This document shows, in pieces, positions 18,334 to 27,562 of a DNA stretch of 64,000 nt; the first letter of the stretch is position 1; each line of letters opens with the position of its first letter. The translations under genes and the position numbers were made by a program. The stretch spans positions 1 through 64,000 of the forward strand of contig CBDHFQ010000024.1 of assembly GCA_965262565.1 (NCBI GenBank), in the 5' to 3' direction. Source of the stretch: CBDHFQ01 sp965262565 (GTDB lineage Bacteria; Bacteroidota; Bacteroidia; J057). The notes beneath the pieces were generated by a model that made no database searches, was not told the origin of the DNA, and saw only the letters and a list, made by a program, of their open reading frames with translations.

Positions 18334-19446
18334 TTATACTTTGATGAAAATCCTATTCTTGTAAAGCAACCAAACTATGCCATAAATTAATGCTACAAAA
18401 CAAACCGCAAACCAGAAAGAAGCCTGATAAGGCCCTAGCCAGGAAGCAAACAAAGTTTCATATACCCAGGCGTACAGTGATTGATTTTCGGATACTTTTA
18501 CCAAAAATGCATTTTTAACAAAAAAAGAAGATAAAAAGTAAGCGATAATGGCATTCATCCCAAAGACTCTTAATGGGAAAAAATATTCTTTGTACTCTTC
18601 TTTCCTGTCAATGATGTAATATGAGATCAATAAGGTGTACAATGCCAAACCTGAAGAGTATAGCACATATGAACTGGTCCAGAGGCTTTTATTAATAGGA
18701 AAAATTAAATCCCAAAATAATCCTCCGACGATAAGTAAACCTGCAATTATATACAATCGAACCTGATCTTCGAAAGAATTTCGTTGATCTATAAAGAGAA
18801 ATTTACCACAAATGGCTCCAATTAAGCCTGATACAATAGCTGGAATAGTGGATAAAACACCTTCAGGATCCCATGTCTTAGTTTGGCTCCACATATGCCC
18901 CTTTAACAATATAGAATCTACCCAGGCAGCGATATTCTTTCCTGGTTCTAACATGACTTCTTCTAATCCTGGTGTAGGGATCATGGTCATAACCATCCAG
19001 TATAGCAGCAACAAAACAGCAGAAATGATGATTTGGACCTGGCTTGAAAAATGAAGATATACCAGAGAGGCAATCACATATACTATAGCAATTCTTTGAA
19101 GAACCCCTGGTATCCGTAAATTGGGAATATCGAAAGAAGGGTAGGCATTCAAAAATAGCCCTAATCCAAATATTATCGCTCCTCTTCTGAATATTTTTCT
19201 ATACAACCCAATATTCCCCTGATTCCCTAATTTCTCTTTCGCCCTAAAAAGTGAAATGCTCATGGAAACACCCATGATGAAAATAAAAAAAGGAAAAACC
19301 AGATCTGTCAGCGTACATCCATGCCAAGCAGCGTGTCTAAGAGGGGCATATACCGTTTCCCAGGTACCGGGTGTATTCACCAGAATCATAAGCGCAATGG
19401 TGGCTCCACGCATGATATCTATAGAAAGTACTCGTTTAGCAGCCAT
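18334..19446 (-). CDS. HGSNAT/NagX-like membrane acetyltransferase family protein (DUF5009)
   Basis: This 370-residue polytopic protein of the COG4299 family has about ten membrane helices. It begins KRVLSIDIMRGATIALMILVNTPG and contains RHAAWHGCTLTDLVFPFFIFIMG (37-59), the family signature. H38 lines up, from memory, with the catalytic His of human heparan-alpha-glucosaminide N-acetyltransferase. The bacterial homologue NagX belongs to N-acetylglucosamine regulons. It sits between a GH20 hexosaminidase (four-base gap) and a sulfatase (nine-base gap), so it probably handles an amino sugar, perhaps acetylating glucosamine across the inner membrane. Enzyme activity in bacteria is not established. 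Confidence 0.87.
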   Translation of the reverse strand: MAAKRVLSIDIMRGATIALMILVNTPGTWETVYAPLRHAAWHGCTLTDLVFPFFIFIMGVSMSISLFRAKEKLGNQGNIGLYRKIFRRGAIIFGLGLFLNAYPSFDIPNLRIPGVLQRIAIVYVIASLVYLHFSSQVQIIISAVLLLLYWMVMTMIPTPGLEEVMLEPGKNIAAWVDSILLKGHMWSQTKTWDPEGVLSTIPAIVSGLIGAICGKFLFIDQRNSFEDQVRLYIIAGLLIVGGLFWDLIFPINKSLWTSSYVLYSSGLALYTLLISYYIIDRKEEYKEYFFPLRVFGMNAIIAYFLSSFFVKNAFLVKVSENQSLYAWVYETLFASWLGPYQASFWFAVCFVALIYGIVWLLYKNRIFIKV

Positions 19447-19450
19447 AAGT

Positions 19451-21481
19451 TTATTTGTTTATAAAGTAGTCAACTAGTGGTTGAATGGCAGGCTGAATCC
19501 TTATTTCTACTCTTCCATCTTGTAATGTTGAAGCTTCCAAAGCAGCTTGAACCTCCGTCAGCTTTCCTTTCGGATCATCGGATTCTATGAGCTCTAAGGT
19601 TACCTCTGCAAGGTTAGAAAGAGCTTCCGAGGTAGAAAGAATCTCTCTTAATTCAGGTGCTTTTGGCAGTAATTTCAGAAATTCCTCATGATTCCCCTCC
19701 CATTTTGCTAACCAATTTACGACTTCTCTGTATGTCGATTCATCCTGTTGTGAAATGTATTTATTTACTATATTTCTAACATAAAGGGCATCAGGAGCAT
19801 CCACATTGGCCACATCTGCAACCAAAACTAAAGGAGAAAATACGGTATATAAATCCCCATTGGGATTTCTTGTATATCCTTTCATCGGTTCAACAACTCC
19901 AATAATCGTTTCCAAAGCAGTAGTAGGTTGCCCGTTGGTCAATTGCCTCATTAACATATCTCTATTTCTCAAATGGGTACTTCCGACCAGTTCCAATTGA
20001 AGGCTTATTGTTCTAAGCCTTCGAAACATATCATCTACAGAATTTACTGAAGCTGGAGACCAAAATCTTTCTGCTATAGCAGCTGTTCGCGGCCAGATGC
20101 GAGAATCTATAGTAAGTGGAGTTACTAGTTCCGACCACATTGTTGCTTCTCCTCCTAAAATCAGTTGCTCTTCTTCTTCTGTTAAATTAGCTTCCTCTGA
20201 AATAGGATCGTTTAAATAATGTCCCTCGACTGAACGCATTAAATCTATATAGTAACCATTAGATAAAATTCCTCTATATCCTTTTTTGGCTGAGGAGGCC
20301 AATGAGTCCTTGCCTCGCCATGAATGAATGACAGCGGAAGTGGGTATATTAGGGTGTAATATTTCGTCCCAACCTACCATAATTTTATCATTGGCTTCCA
20401 ACATTTTCAATATTTGCTGATTAAAATAGGCTTGTAATTCATGATTATCTGCTATGCTATGATCTTTCATGAATTGTTGGATCTGTTCATTTTCGTTCCA
20501 ATGTTTTCCTTCATTTTCATCTCCTCCGATATGGAAATAGGCATCCGGAAACAGATCGAACATCTCCTTGAACAATGATGCTAACACTTCATAGGTCTTT
20601 TCATTTGTCGGGTCTAAAGTAGGATCAAAAATGCCCGATTTTCTTTGAAGTTGATAAGTCCCTTCTTTACTTCCTATCTCTGGCATTGCCATGAGCCAAC
20701 TCGATGCATGCCCTGGAAGATCGAATTCTGGCATAACACGAATCCCTCTATCGGAGGCATATTGAATGATGCCCCTCATTTGATCTTGCGTAAAATACTG
20801 TCCATCTGAGGCCTGTTCATGAAATTCCGGGAACACCTTGCTTTCTATCCTAAATCCATGGTCATCGGTTATATGGAGATGCAATACATTTAATTTTACC
20901 ATGGCCATAGCGTCTATATTCCTTTTGATCACTTCTATCGGTTGAAAATGACGCGATATATCGATCATTAATCCTCTCCAGGGAAACCTCGGCGCATCCT
21001 CTATCTGTATGCCTGGAATCATAAAGCCTTCGGCATCCGCCTGGATGAGTTGGAAAAGGGTTTCTAGCCCTCTCATTGCTCCTATATCAGTTGCTGCAAT
21101 GATCTCAATGTTATTTTTTGAGGTGGTTAAGGTGTAGCTCTCATCTTCTCCCAATTCCAACTTTCCTATGCGAGCACTATTGACCAAAATTCCCCGCTCA
21201 TTCCCTAAAGGTTCTTCACTCACAAAAAAGGGTTCTATCGACAACCCCGTATGTCTCCTCATTCTAATCAAAATTCTGTTTGCATATGAAGTTAATCTGT
21301 CTCCGTATTCCCCTTGAAGGTGAATCGCTAAGTCTTCCGAGATTCGAAATTCATCCTGAGTTTCTGTCCATTGTTGAGGAACTGGCATCCAGTGGAAGGA
21401 AGATTGAGAAAAAAGAGACATGTTCACAAAAAGAAATGACAGGTATATAGAAGACCTGAAAAAGTAGTATCGTAGTTTCAT
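19451..21481 (-). CDS. GH20 beta-N-acetylhexosaminidase, secreted
   Basis: This 676-residue enzyme removes terminal GlcNAc/GalNAc from glycans. The signal peptide spans about 1-26. A GH20b-type alpha/beta domain (about 30-160) is followed by the TIM barrel starting DAPRFPWRGLMIDISRHF, with LHLHITDDHGFRIES (200-214) and the catalytic D321-E322 pair in FHIGGDENEGKHW. WSELVT and WPRTAAIAERFW mark the end of the barrel, and a helical tail of about 150 residues follows. It is first in a tight three-gene operon with the HGSNAT-like membrane protein and sulfatase. Its start faces the PhyH/permease pair across 165 bases. No T9SS sorting domain is present, so it is probably periplasmic. Confidence 0.93.
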   Translation of the reverse strand: MKLRYYFFRSSIYLSFLFVNMSLFSQSSFHWMPVPQQWTETQDEFRISEDLAIHLQGEYGDRLTSYANRILIRMRRHTGLSIEPFFVSEEPLGNERGILVNSARIGKLELGEDESYTLTTSKNNIEIIAATDIGAMRGLETLFQLIQADAEGFMIPGIQIEDAPRFPWRGLMIDISRHFQPIEVIKRNIDAMAMVKLNVLHLHITDDHGFRIESKVFPEFHEQASDGQYFTQDQMRGIIQYASDRGIRVMPEFDLPGHASSWLMAMPEIGSKEGTYQLQRKSGIFDPTLDPTNEKTYEVLASLFKEMFDLFPDAYFHIGGDENEGKHWNENEQIQQFMKDHSIADNHELQAYFNQQILKMLEANDKIMVGWDEILHPNIPTSAVIHSWRGKDSLASSAKKGYRGILSNGYYIDLMRSVEGHYLNDPISEEANLTEEEEQLILGGEATMWSELVTPLTIDSRIWPRTAAIAERFWSPASVNSVDDMFRRLRTISLQLELVGSTHLRNRDMLMRQLTNGQPTTALETIIGVVEPMKGYTRNPNGDLYTVFSPLVLVADVANVDAPDALYVRNIVNKYISQQDESTYREVVNWLAKWEGNHEEFLKLLPKAPELREILSTSEALSNLAEVTLELIESDDPKGKLTEVQAALEASTLQDGRVEIRIQPAIQPLVDYFINK

Positions 21482-21646
21482 GAATTCAACATTTACTCAT
21501 CAAAGCGTTCAAAATACACTTTTTATTTATAATTTAACTGTTGAGCAATGATAAAACCAAGAGCTAGCAAGCATCATTAAATAACAATTGAACCCAATTA
21601 GTATACGCTACATCGGCTAATATTGAAAGATATAAATTCAGGAATT

Positions 21647-22483
21647 ATGAAACTACTTTCTCCTTCACACATTTATCAATACCACGAAGATGGATATTTT
21701 TTATTTCGCGAATTATTTGACAAAGAGGAAATGGAGTTGTTAAATGAGGCCGCTCATAGGGATAGAGAATTACACAAAAGATCTCATGGAAAAGCAGATG
21801 GAGAAGGAGGAAATATTCGGATGTCTTTATGGAATCACCCGGGAAATTCTATTTTTGGGATGTTTTCCAGGTCGAAGAGGATAGTTGATAATGCAGAGGC
21901 CATTCTGGAAGATGAAGTGTATCATTACCATTCCAAGATGATATTGAAGGACCCAAAAGTAGGTGGCGCATGGACGTGGCATCAGGATTATGGCTATTGG
22001 TATCAAAATGGAGTGCTGTTTCCTGACTTAATTAGTGTATCCATCGCTATTGATCCTGCCACCAGAGAAAATGGATGCCTACAGGTAATCAAAGGATCGC
22101 ATAAGATGGGAAGAATTAATCATGTGTTAGCAGGGGATCAGGCTGGAGCAGACATGGAACGCGTTAATGAAGCGCTCAAAAGATTGGAACATATATATGT
22201 GGAAATGGAGTCAGGAGATGCGTTATTTTTTCACCCCAATCTCCTTCATCGGTCTGACAGAAATCTCTCGGATCGAAGCAGGTGGTCGATGATTTGTTGT
22301 TATAATGCAAAACATAATGACCCTTATAAGGATTCTCATCATCCGAGATACACCCCACTACATAAAGTTGAGGATTCAGTCATTAAGGAAACCGGATTAA
22401 CATTGTTTTCCGACTCGGTAGAAAAAGAAGATTGGTGGACGCCTGATGAGGATAAAAGTGCTATCAGTTTGACTGAAGAATAA
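21647..22483 (+). CDS. Phytanoyl-CoA dioxygenase (PhyH) family protein
   Basis: This is a 278-residue Fe(II)/2-oxoglutarate oxygenase. The N-terminus reads YHEDGYFLFRELFDKEEM. The metal site is the H-x-D of TWHQDYGYWY (about 121-125) and the distal His in LFFHPNLLHRSDRN, with an Arg shortly after for 2-oxoglutarate. I chose the ATG at 21647, which has AGGA just upstream, over an in-frame TTG at 21623. It lies 37 bases before a FucP-family permease in the same direction, so the pair may be one operon, opposite the GH20 operon. PhyH proteins oxidise many small substrates, and the substrate here cannot be told. Confidence 0.88.
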   Translation: MKLLSPSHIYQYHEDGYFLFRELFDKEEMELLNEAAHRDRELHKRSHGKADGEGGNIRMSLWNHPGNSIFGMFSRSKRIVDNAEAILEDEVYHYHSKMILKDPKVGGAWTWHQDYGYWYQNGVLFPDLISVSIAIDPATRENGCLQVIKGSHKMGRINHVLAGDQAGADMERVNEALKRLEHIYVEMESGDALFFHPNLLHRSDRNLSDRSRWSMICCYNAKHNDPYKDSHHPRYTPLHKVEDSVIKETGLTLFSDSVEKEDWWTPDEDKSAISLTEE

Positions 22484-22520
22484 GAGGGCACTTTATATGA
22501 TTACACATTAAATGAAATAA

Positions 22521-23789
22521 ATGAACCATACAACAACTACTACTTCCAGGAAGACTTCTACTCCCATTCTTCCATTTATCTTGATTACCAGCTTATTCTT
22601 CATGTGGGGAGTAGCCAATAACATGACCGATACGTTACTCTCGGTATTCAAGCGAGTGCAAAGCATGACGGATCTACAAACGTCATTTATTCAGGTAGCT
22701 TTTTATGGTGCCTATTTTTGTTTAGCGCTACCTGCTGCGATTTTCATTAAACGTTACAGCTATAAATCAGGAGTTTTATTAGGCCTGGGACTCTTTATTG
22801 TAGGAGGCTTACTATTTTATCCCTCTAGTAAAACCATGATATATGGCCATTTTCTAGCTTCGCTTTATATCCTTGCTAGCGGATTATCAATCCTTGAAAC
22901 TGCTTGTAACCCATATATACTTTCTATGGGGCCTCCAGAAACTGCTACCCAAAGATTGAACCTAGCCCAATCCTTTAATCCCATTGGCTCCATATCAGGA
23001 GTATTATTAAGCAAGTTTTTCATTCTCTCCCAATTAAATAGTGCAAGTGCTGAGGAAAGAGCCAGCATGGGAGAAGAGCAATTGAAACAAATTCAATCTT
23101 CAGAATTAGCCGCTGTGATGGGGCCGTATGTAGGTGTAGCTTTATTTCTCATTATCCTTTGGCTCACTATTGCAATTGTCAGAATGCCCAAAGCTTCAGA
23201 TGCAGGTTCTCCAGTTGATTTGCTTCCTACCTTAAAGCGCTTGTTCAAAAAGAAACACTATGTTTGGGGGGTACTTGCTCAATTCTTTTATATAGGAGTG
23301 CAAATTGGGGTATGGTCCTTTACGATCAGATATGTTATGCAAGAGCTTAATTGCAATGAAGAAGAGGCATCCGCCTATTATCTATATGCATTGGTAGTAT
23401 TCACGGTCGCCAGATTTGTTAATACAGCTTTGATGAAATTCGTCAAACCTCGACAACTGTTGACTTACGCTGCTATGGTTGGTCTAATGTTAATACTTAT
23501 TGTGATTGTGGGTAGTGGTATCTGGGCGGTATATGCATTGATTGGTATTTCAGCTTGTCTATCGTTAATGTTTCCCACTATTTATGGGTTAGCGCTACAC
23601 GGATTGGGGAAAGATACTAAAATTGCAAGTTCAGGACTCATCATGGCTATCTTAGGAGGTGCCTTGATCACCCCCTTTCAGGCCTTTGTTTCAGATGCAT
23701 CAGGAAGCATTCATACTTCCTACTGGGTACCATTTGTATGTATGTCGTTTATTGTCATTTATGGCTTAACGCAAAAAGATAATCCATAG
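22521..23789 (+). CDS. FucP-family MFS sugar permease (NagP-like candidate)
   Basis: This 422-residue transporter has 12 predicted membrane helices. It starts with PFILITSLFFMWGVANNMTDTL, the first helix of the L-fucose:H+ symporter family, and continues FYGAYFCLALPAAIFIKRYSYKSG and LETACNPYILSMGPPETATQRLNLAQSFNPIGS. This family imports fucose, glucose/galactose or N-acetylglucosamine (NagP). Position opposite the GH20/NagX-like operon favours N-acetylglucosamine or a related amino sugar, by inference only. It follows the PhyH gene by 37 bases. Confidence 0.9.
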   Translation: MNHTTTTTSRKTSTPILPFILITSLFFMWGVANNMTDTLLSVFKRVQSMTDLQTSFIQVAFYGAYFCLALPAAIFIKRYSYKSGVLLGLGLFIVGGLLFYPSSKTMIYGHFLASLYILASGLSILETACNPYILSMGPPETATQRLNLAQSFNPIGSISGVLLSKFFILSQLNSASAEERASMGEEQLKQIQSSELAAVMGPYVGVALFLIILWLTIAIVRMPKASDAGSPVDLLPTLKRLFKKKHYVWGVLAQFFYIGVQIGVWSFTIRYVMQELNCNEEEASAYYLYALVVFTVARFVNTALMKFVKPRQLLTYAAMVGLMLILIVIVGSGIWAVYALIGISACLSLMFPTIYGLALHGLGKDTKIASSGLIMAILGGALITPFQAFVSDASGSIHTSYWVPFVCMSFIVIYGLTQKDNP

Positions 23790-23887
23790 ACGAATGCTAT
23801 GAACTATCCTCTTACACGAAGCTATGTACTTAATTGACTGAAATAAGTGCGTTTATATATCTGTACCTAATTCTGATGGTTTGTATA

Positions 23888-25312
23888 CTATCTTTTGATC
23901 AACTTTACTTTTTGCACTAGTTCTGAAGCACTGTAAAGTTCCATAATATATACGCCACTGGAAAGTCCCCTCAATGAAAGGACTGGAAATTTTTCTTCAC
24001 TGAATACTTGCTTCACCACTTTTCCTTCCATCGTTAATACGATAATATTAATGGGTATATTTCTATCCCAATTCACCGTGATTTCATCTTCTGCCGGATT
24101 AGGAAATATACTTACCACTTTGGATCTCAATAAACGAACTTCAATAGTTTGGCTATATTGAAACTCCCCGTTTATATCTACTTGTCTTAATCTATAGTAA
24201 TTATGATCAGGTCTGGGATGTTCGTCTTGAAAAACGTATTCCCTGATAATGTTTGAATTACCAGCTGCGTTTACTTGTCCTATTTCTTCCCAATTATCTG
24301 CATCTATACTTCGCTCAATACCAAAAAAATCCGATTGCGATTCAGAAGCAGTGGCCCATTGTAATTCCACCGAAGAAAATTTAATGGTAGCGCTAAAATT
24401 TAGCCATTCCACTGGAAAGACAGATCCTCCATCTCCAACGCCAAAAGGAGATAAGGTAGTAATTCCTCCCACTGTATAAGTATAAGGATCTGAGCCCGAC
24501 GCCATTCCCTGACTTCCTTCTTCTGTCCATTCTCCACCAACATAATGAAAAATTTGCACATTATTACGGTCAAAATTTGTCAACTCATCAGAACCGCTCC
24601 ATTGAAATGATAAACTTAAATTGGAACCTCCCGGGGTTTCTTCAGTGATGACCCAAGTCTTCCCAACCACTCTTTCTGTTACCACACTCCCTGAACTACC
24701 ATCTGCCAAAAAATTATCAGATGCCGTTACTGATATATTATCTGTTGTTCCCGAATTAGTGACCGTCAAAGGAAGATAGCTCCCATTATTACCTACTGGA
24801 AATAGCATAGGGGTAGCTCCCACTTCCTGTTCGATACCTCCTGTTCCATTTGTCTCGATAAAGCTTATGTCTGAGGCACCAGTTATCATAGTACCAGAAG
24901 CAAGTGTCAGATTAAAATTGCCCAATACCACTCTTCCTGAATCGAGTTTTAAACTATCCGACAATACTAAATCACTTGAAAGGTTAGCATCTGTATTATT
25001 AGATATGGTAAGGGATCGAACAGTATCTACGCCAAAAATTGTTTGGTTCGTTCCACTCGACAAAATAATATCACTTTCCGTCCCATAATCAAAGTTGGCA
25101 GAGTCTCCCAGCAGTATACTACCTTTGACATCAATGGAACCACTTAATTGAACTTCAGCGCTATCAGAAATTAAATCTTCTGGAATAACTATAAAAGTGC
25201 CACTGTCCACTACCATAAATCCATCACTTATTCGCAAACTTTGAGCCTTCACAGAAAAGTTGAATATGTACAAACAACTCATCAGTAGACTGAACATATA
25301 TAATCTATTCAT
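23888..25312 (-). CDS. T9SS-secreted surface protein with type A sorting domain
   Basis: This 474-residue exported protein has a signal peptide (1-23). A repetitive beta-rich middle follows, in which VILSSGTNQTIFGVDTVRSLTISNN and VLSDSLKLDSGRVVLGNFNLTLASG resemble filament or adhesin repeats. A VEWLNFSATIKFSSVELQWATASE module is common before sorting domains in Bacteroidota. The C-terminal type IX sorting domain (about 400-474) has VVSIFPNPAEDEITVNW, LSSGVYIMEL and a basic end VKLIKR. It should cross the outer membrane by the Por/T9SS machinery and end on the surface or outside. It lies 33 bases after another exported protein gene. Confidence 0.9.
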   Translation of the reverse strand: MNRLYMFSLLMSCLYIFNFSVKAQSLRISDGFMVVDSGTFIVIPEDLISDSAEVQLSGSIDVKGSILLGDSANFDYGTESDIILSSGTNQTIFGVDTVRSLTISNNTDANLSSDLVLSDSLKLDSGRVVLGNFNLTLASGTMITGASDISFIETNGTGGIEQEVGATPMLFPVGNNGSYLPLTVTNSGTTDNISVTASDNFLADGSSGSVVTERVVGKTWVITEETPGGSNLSLSFQWSGSDELTNFDRNNVQIFHYVGGEWTEEGSQGMASGSDPYTYTVGGITTLSPFGVGDGGSVFPVEWLNFSATIKFSSVELQWATASESQSDFFGIERSIDADNWEEIGQVNAAGNSNIIREYVFQDEHPRPDHNYYRLRQVDINGEFQYSQTIEVRLLRSKVVSIFPNPAEDEITVNWDRNIPINIIVLTMEGKVVKQVFSEEKFPVLSLRGLSSGVYIMELYSASELVQKVKLIKR

Positions 25313-25345
25313 ATTTATTAGCTTAATTAACAGAAAATCAGTCTT

Positions 25346-26392
25346 TTAATGAAGATCAACCCAACTAGTACCTGAAATGATGGCATTAAAATATAAATCA
25401 AAATCACTGAAGGAGGTTGTCGCTCCATCTTGTGTGGCATATAAAACTCCGTCGACGTACAAATTTCCTCCATAATTCAAGGTTATATCTGCTGTTGGAG
25501 TACCTGGCCAATTCGTTTCAGCAAGTTGTATCGTATATGTAGTTCCTCCTGTTAATGTAGGAGGAGAGGTAAAAGCAACATTTAACACCCCAGTATTAGT
25601 AATAGTAATAGCCTCATTTGCCAATACAGTCCCTGAAAAACCAGCACCTTGATAAATCCTGACATTGAAGGAACCACTGGTAGTTACAGCAGATATAAAA
25701 AATTCGACTTGTAGTAAATCTGCTGTAGTTGACAAAGTAAATGATTGACCAAAAGCAGAGTTTATTGGGGAGCTAGTGCCATTTATTGCAGCAGTAGAAT
25801 TAGCGTTAGTATTAGATTGATCAGAAGTTAATCCTACAGAATTACAGCCCTGGAATGTTCCCGTTTCCGAATTAAAAATAATCATTCCCTCCTCAGCTGT
25901 CAGGTTATCACGTTGGGCAGTCGTTAATCTGTTTAACAATAAAGCCTTATCAACCGCATGGAGGTCTATGGCAGCACTTACACCAGGCGTGTCTACTCCA
26001 ACCCCTACATTACCTAAGCTATCAACAAAAATTCCTTCATTATCGCCATCTCCACTCAGGAAATTTCCGTCCATGGAAATATTTTCAGTTACGGTTAGCC
26101 CGCCACTACTTCCTCCTACTGAGGCCCAAGAAGCTCCATTAAAATATTCAAATCCATTATTAGAAGTGTTATAGATCATTAATCCATTCGCTGGAGAATT
26201 AATATTATCTCTTTCAGTGCTAGTCATTCTTGGGATCAGCATCCCTTTTTCAGTAGAACTGACATCAATCATAGCAGATGCATCGGCATTAGAACCAGTA
26301 GTATTTATGGCTACCTGGGAATAAGCACAAAAACTACATAGCAAAATCACGCTTAGTAACACCAAATGCTGTAAGTACAATATTCTTTTCAT
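25346..26392 (-). CDS. Exported protein with two tail-fibre-like N-terminal repeats
   Basis: This 348-residue protein has a signal peptide (about 1-25, ending AYSQ). Two diverged copies of a repeat of about 60 residues follow: SAMIDVSSTEKGMLIPRMTS with GLMIYNTSNNGFEYFNG, and AAIDLHAVDKALLLNRLTT with GMIIFNSETGTFQGC. This pattern is frequent in Bacteroidota exported proteins of unknown function. The C-terminal half is a beta-sandwich-like domain rich in Thr/Ser/Gly, and no sorting domain is present. It is the first gene of a two-gene unit with the T9SS protein 33 bases downstream. The role could be adhesion or a surface scaffold. Confidence 0.75.
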   Translation of the reverse strand: MKRILYLQHLVLLSVILLCSFCAYSQVAINTTGSNADASAMIDVSSTEKGMLIPRMTSTERDNINSPANGLMIYNTSNNGFEYFNGASWASVGGSSGGLTVTENISMDGNFLSGDGDNEGIFVDSLGNVGVGVDTPGVSAAIDLHAVDKALLLNRLTTAQRDNLTAEEGMIIFNSETGTFQGCNSVGLTSDQSNTNANSTAAINGTSSPINSAFGQSFTLSTTADLLQVEFFISAVTTSGSFNVRIYQGAGFSGTVLANEAITITNTGVLNVAFTSPPTLTGGTTYTIQLAETNWPGTPTADITLNYGGNLYVDGVLYATQDGATTSFSDFDLYFNAIISGTSWVDLH

Positions 26393-26618
26393 TAAATTGG
26401 GATTAGACGTTTCTGTTCGTGTATATGATTAATACCATTATTTGTATACACAATACTATCTAATCATTTCTATTAATGAAATATACTTTAATCAAAATTC
26501 TTACAATATAATTTAATATTCATTTCGAAATATAATATTGACTTTACTATTTCTTTAGTTATTCTAAGCTGAATACAACACGGAGAAGAAGGATATAGCT
26601 AACTGGTGGGAAAACCTT

Positions 26619-26659
26619 CAAAAAAATTCCCTATCCATCCTTTGGCATGATGAATAGGG
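26619..26659 (-). terminator. Rho-independent terminator of the NIPSNAP gene
   Basis: CCCTATCCATC (26629-26639) and GATGAATAGGG (26649-26659) pair with one mismatch around a nine-base loop. Read on the minus strand, the hairpin is followed by a U-run (A-run 26620-26626 on the plus strand). It lies 27 bases past the stop of the NIPSNAP gene. Confidence 0.65.
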
Positions 26660-26685
26660 TTTCTATTGTCAGTGAGTGTGTTATT

Positions 26686-27480
26686 CTAAATATCTGAATA
26701 TTCAGCTGGTTCCAAAAATACACGTGTAATACTGGATACCGTATTAGCATATTGAGGATCATTTTTCATTTTATTCCAATCAGGATGTGCTAAGAATGCT
26801 TTCCACTGCTCTTCTCTGGCTTCCATATCCTCATATACCAACATATAAGTTAATGCCGGAAGTTGAGTTCCTACTAAATTCTTTCCAAAGAATACCGGCC
26901 TAAGCCCTACAGCGTCAAAAATATCAAACTCCCCATTATTGAACATAGCTACTTTTCTCCATCCCGCATCTTCATTATAGCTTTCGTAAATTCTCAACTC
27001 AAACAATCTGTCTTTCTTTGCTGGAACACGTAATTGAGGAAGACCTGAAAAAGCCTGTAACAGAGAAGAAGTAATTCGATCATAAGCAACTTTCGCAGGA
27101 GCAATCTCACGAAATGACTGACTATCTGCTAAATATGATTCACTCATATGTAGACTTTGACTCGCTGACAAGAAAGTTTCCATAGAAGGATAAGCTGTCA
27201 GTACATACACCTTCGGAGGTTCCGGTTGGGCCATCTCAAAAAAGACCCCTACGTGTTTTGCCCCCGCTTTTTTTACTCCCGGGATATAAGCACCTTCCAA
27301 GTACTCATTCACCAAGGCAGTATTTCCTCCTCCCCATTTCATTTGATATACCCTAAAGTCGTAATATTCCTGAGCTGCCGTACTATCAGAAGTTCTGAAT
27401 GGATGGGCCTGAGTAAGTCCCATACTTCCCAATCCTACAGCAGTCGTAGTTCCAGCAGTAATAAATTTCCTTCTATTCAT
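26686..27480 (-). CDS. NIPSNAP-family protein with Tat signal
   Basis: This 264-residue protein begins MNRRKFITAGTTTAVGLGSMG, a twin-arginine signal followed by a hydrophobic stretch, so it should be exported folded. It has two NIPSNAP-like ferredoxin-fold repeats: YYDFRVYQMKWGGGNTALVNEYLEGAYIPGVKKAG (about 39-73) and LFELRIYESYNEDAGWRKVAMFNNGEFDIF (about 163-192). No enzymatic activity is established for the family. It has its own terminator downstream and stands next to a broken PhyH gene on the same strand, 82 bases away. Family call is good; function is unknown. Confidence 0.85.
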   Translation of the reverse strand: MNRRKFITAGTTTAVGLGSMGLTQAHPFRTSDSTAAQEYYDFRVYQMKWGGGNTALVNEYLEGAYIPGVKKAGAKHVGVFFEMAQPEPPKVYVLTAYPSMETFLSASQSLHMSESYLADSQSFREIAPAKVAYDRITSSLLQAFSGLPQLRVPAKKDRLFELRIYESYNEDAGWRKVAMFNNGEFDIFDAVGLRPVFFGKNLVGTQLPALTYMLVYEDMEAREEQWKAFLAHPDWNKMKNDPQYANTVSSITRVFLEPAEYSDI

Positions 27481-27562
27481 AAGATGAAAGTTGATGTAAA
27501 ATGAATTTTATATGTCAAAAGATCGAAGAAGATAGCTGGTAGCAATGAAAGTGATCCCTATT

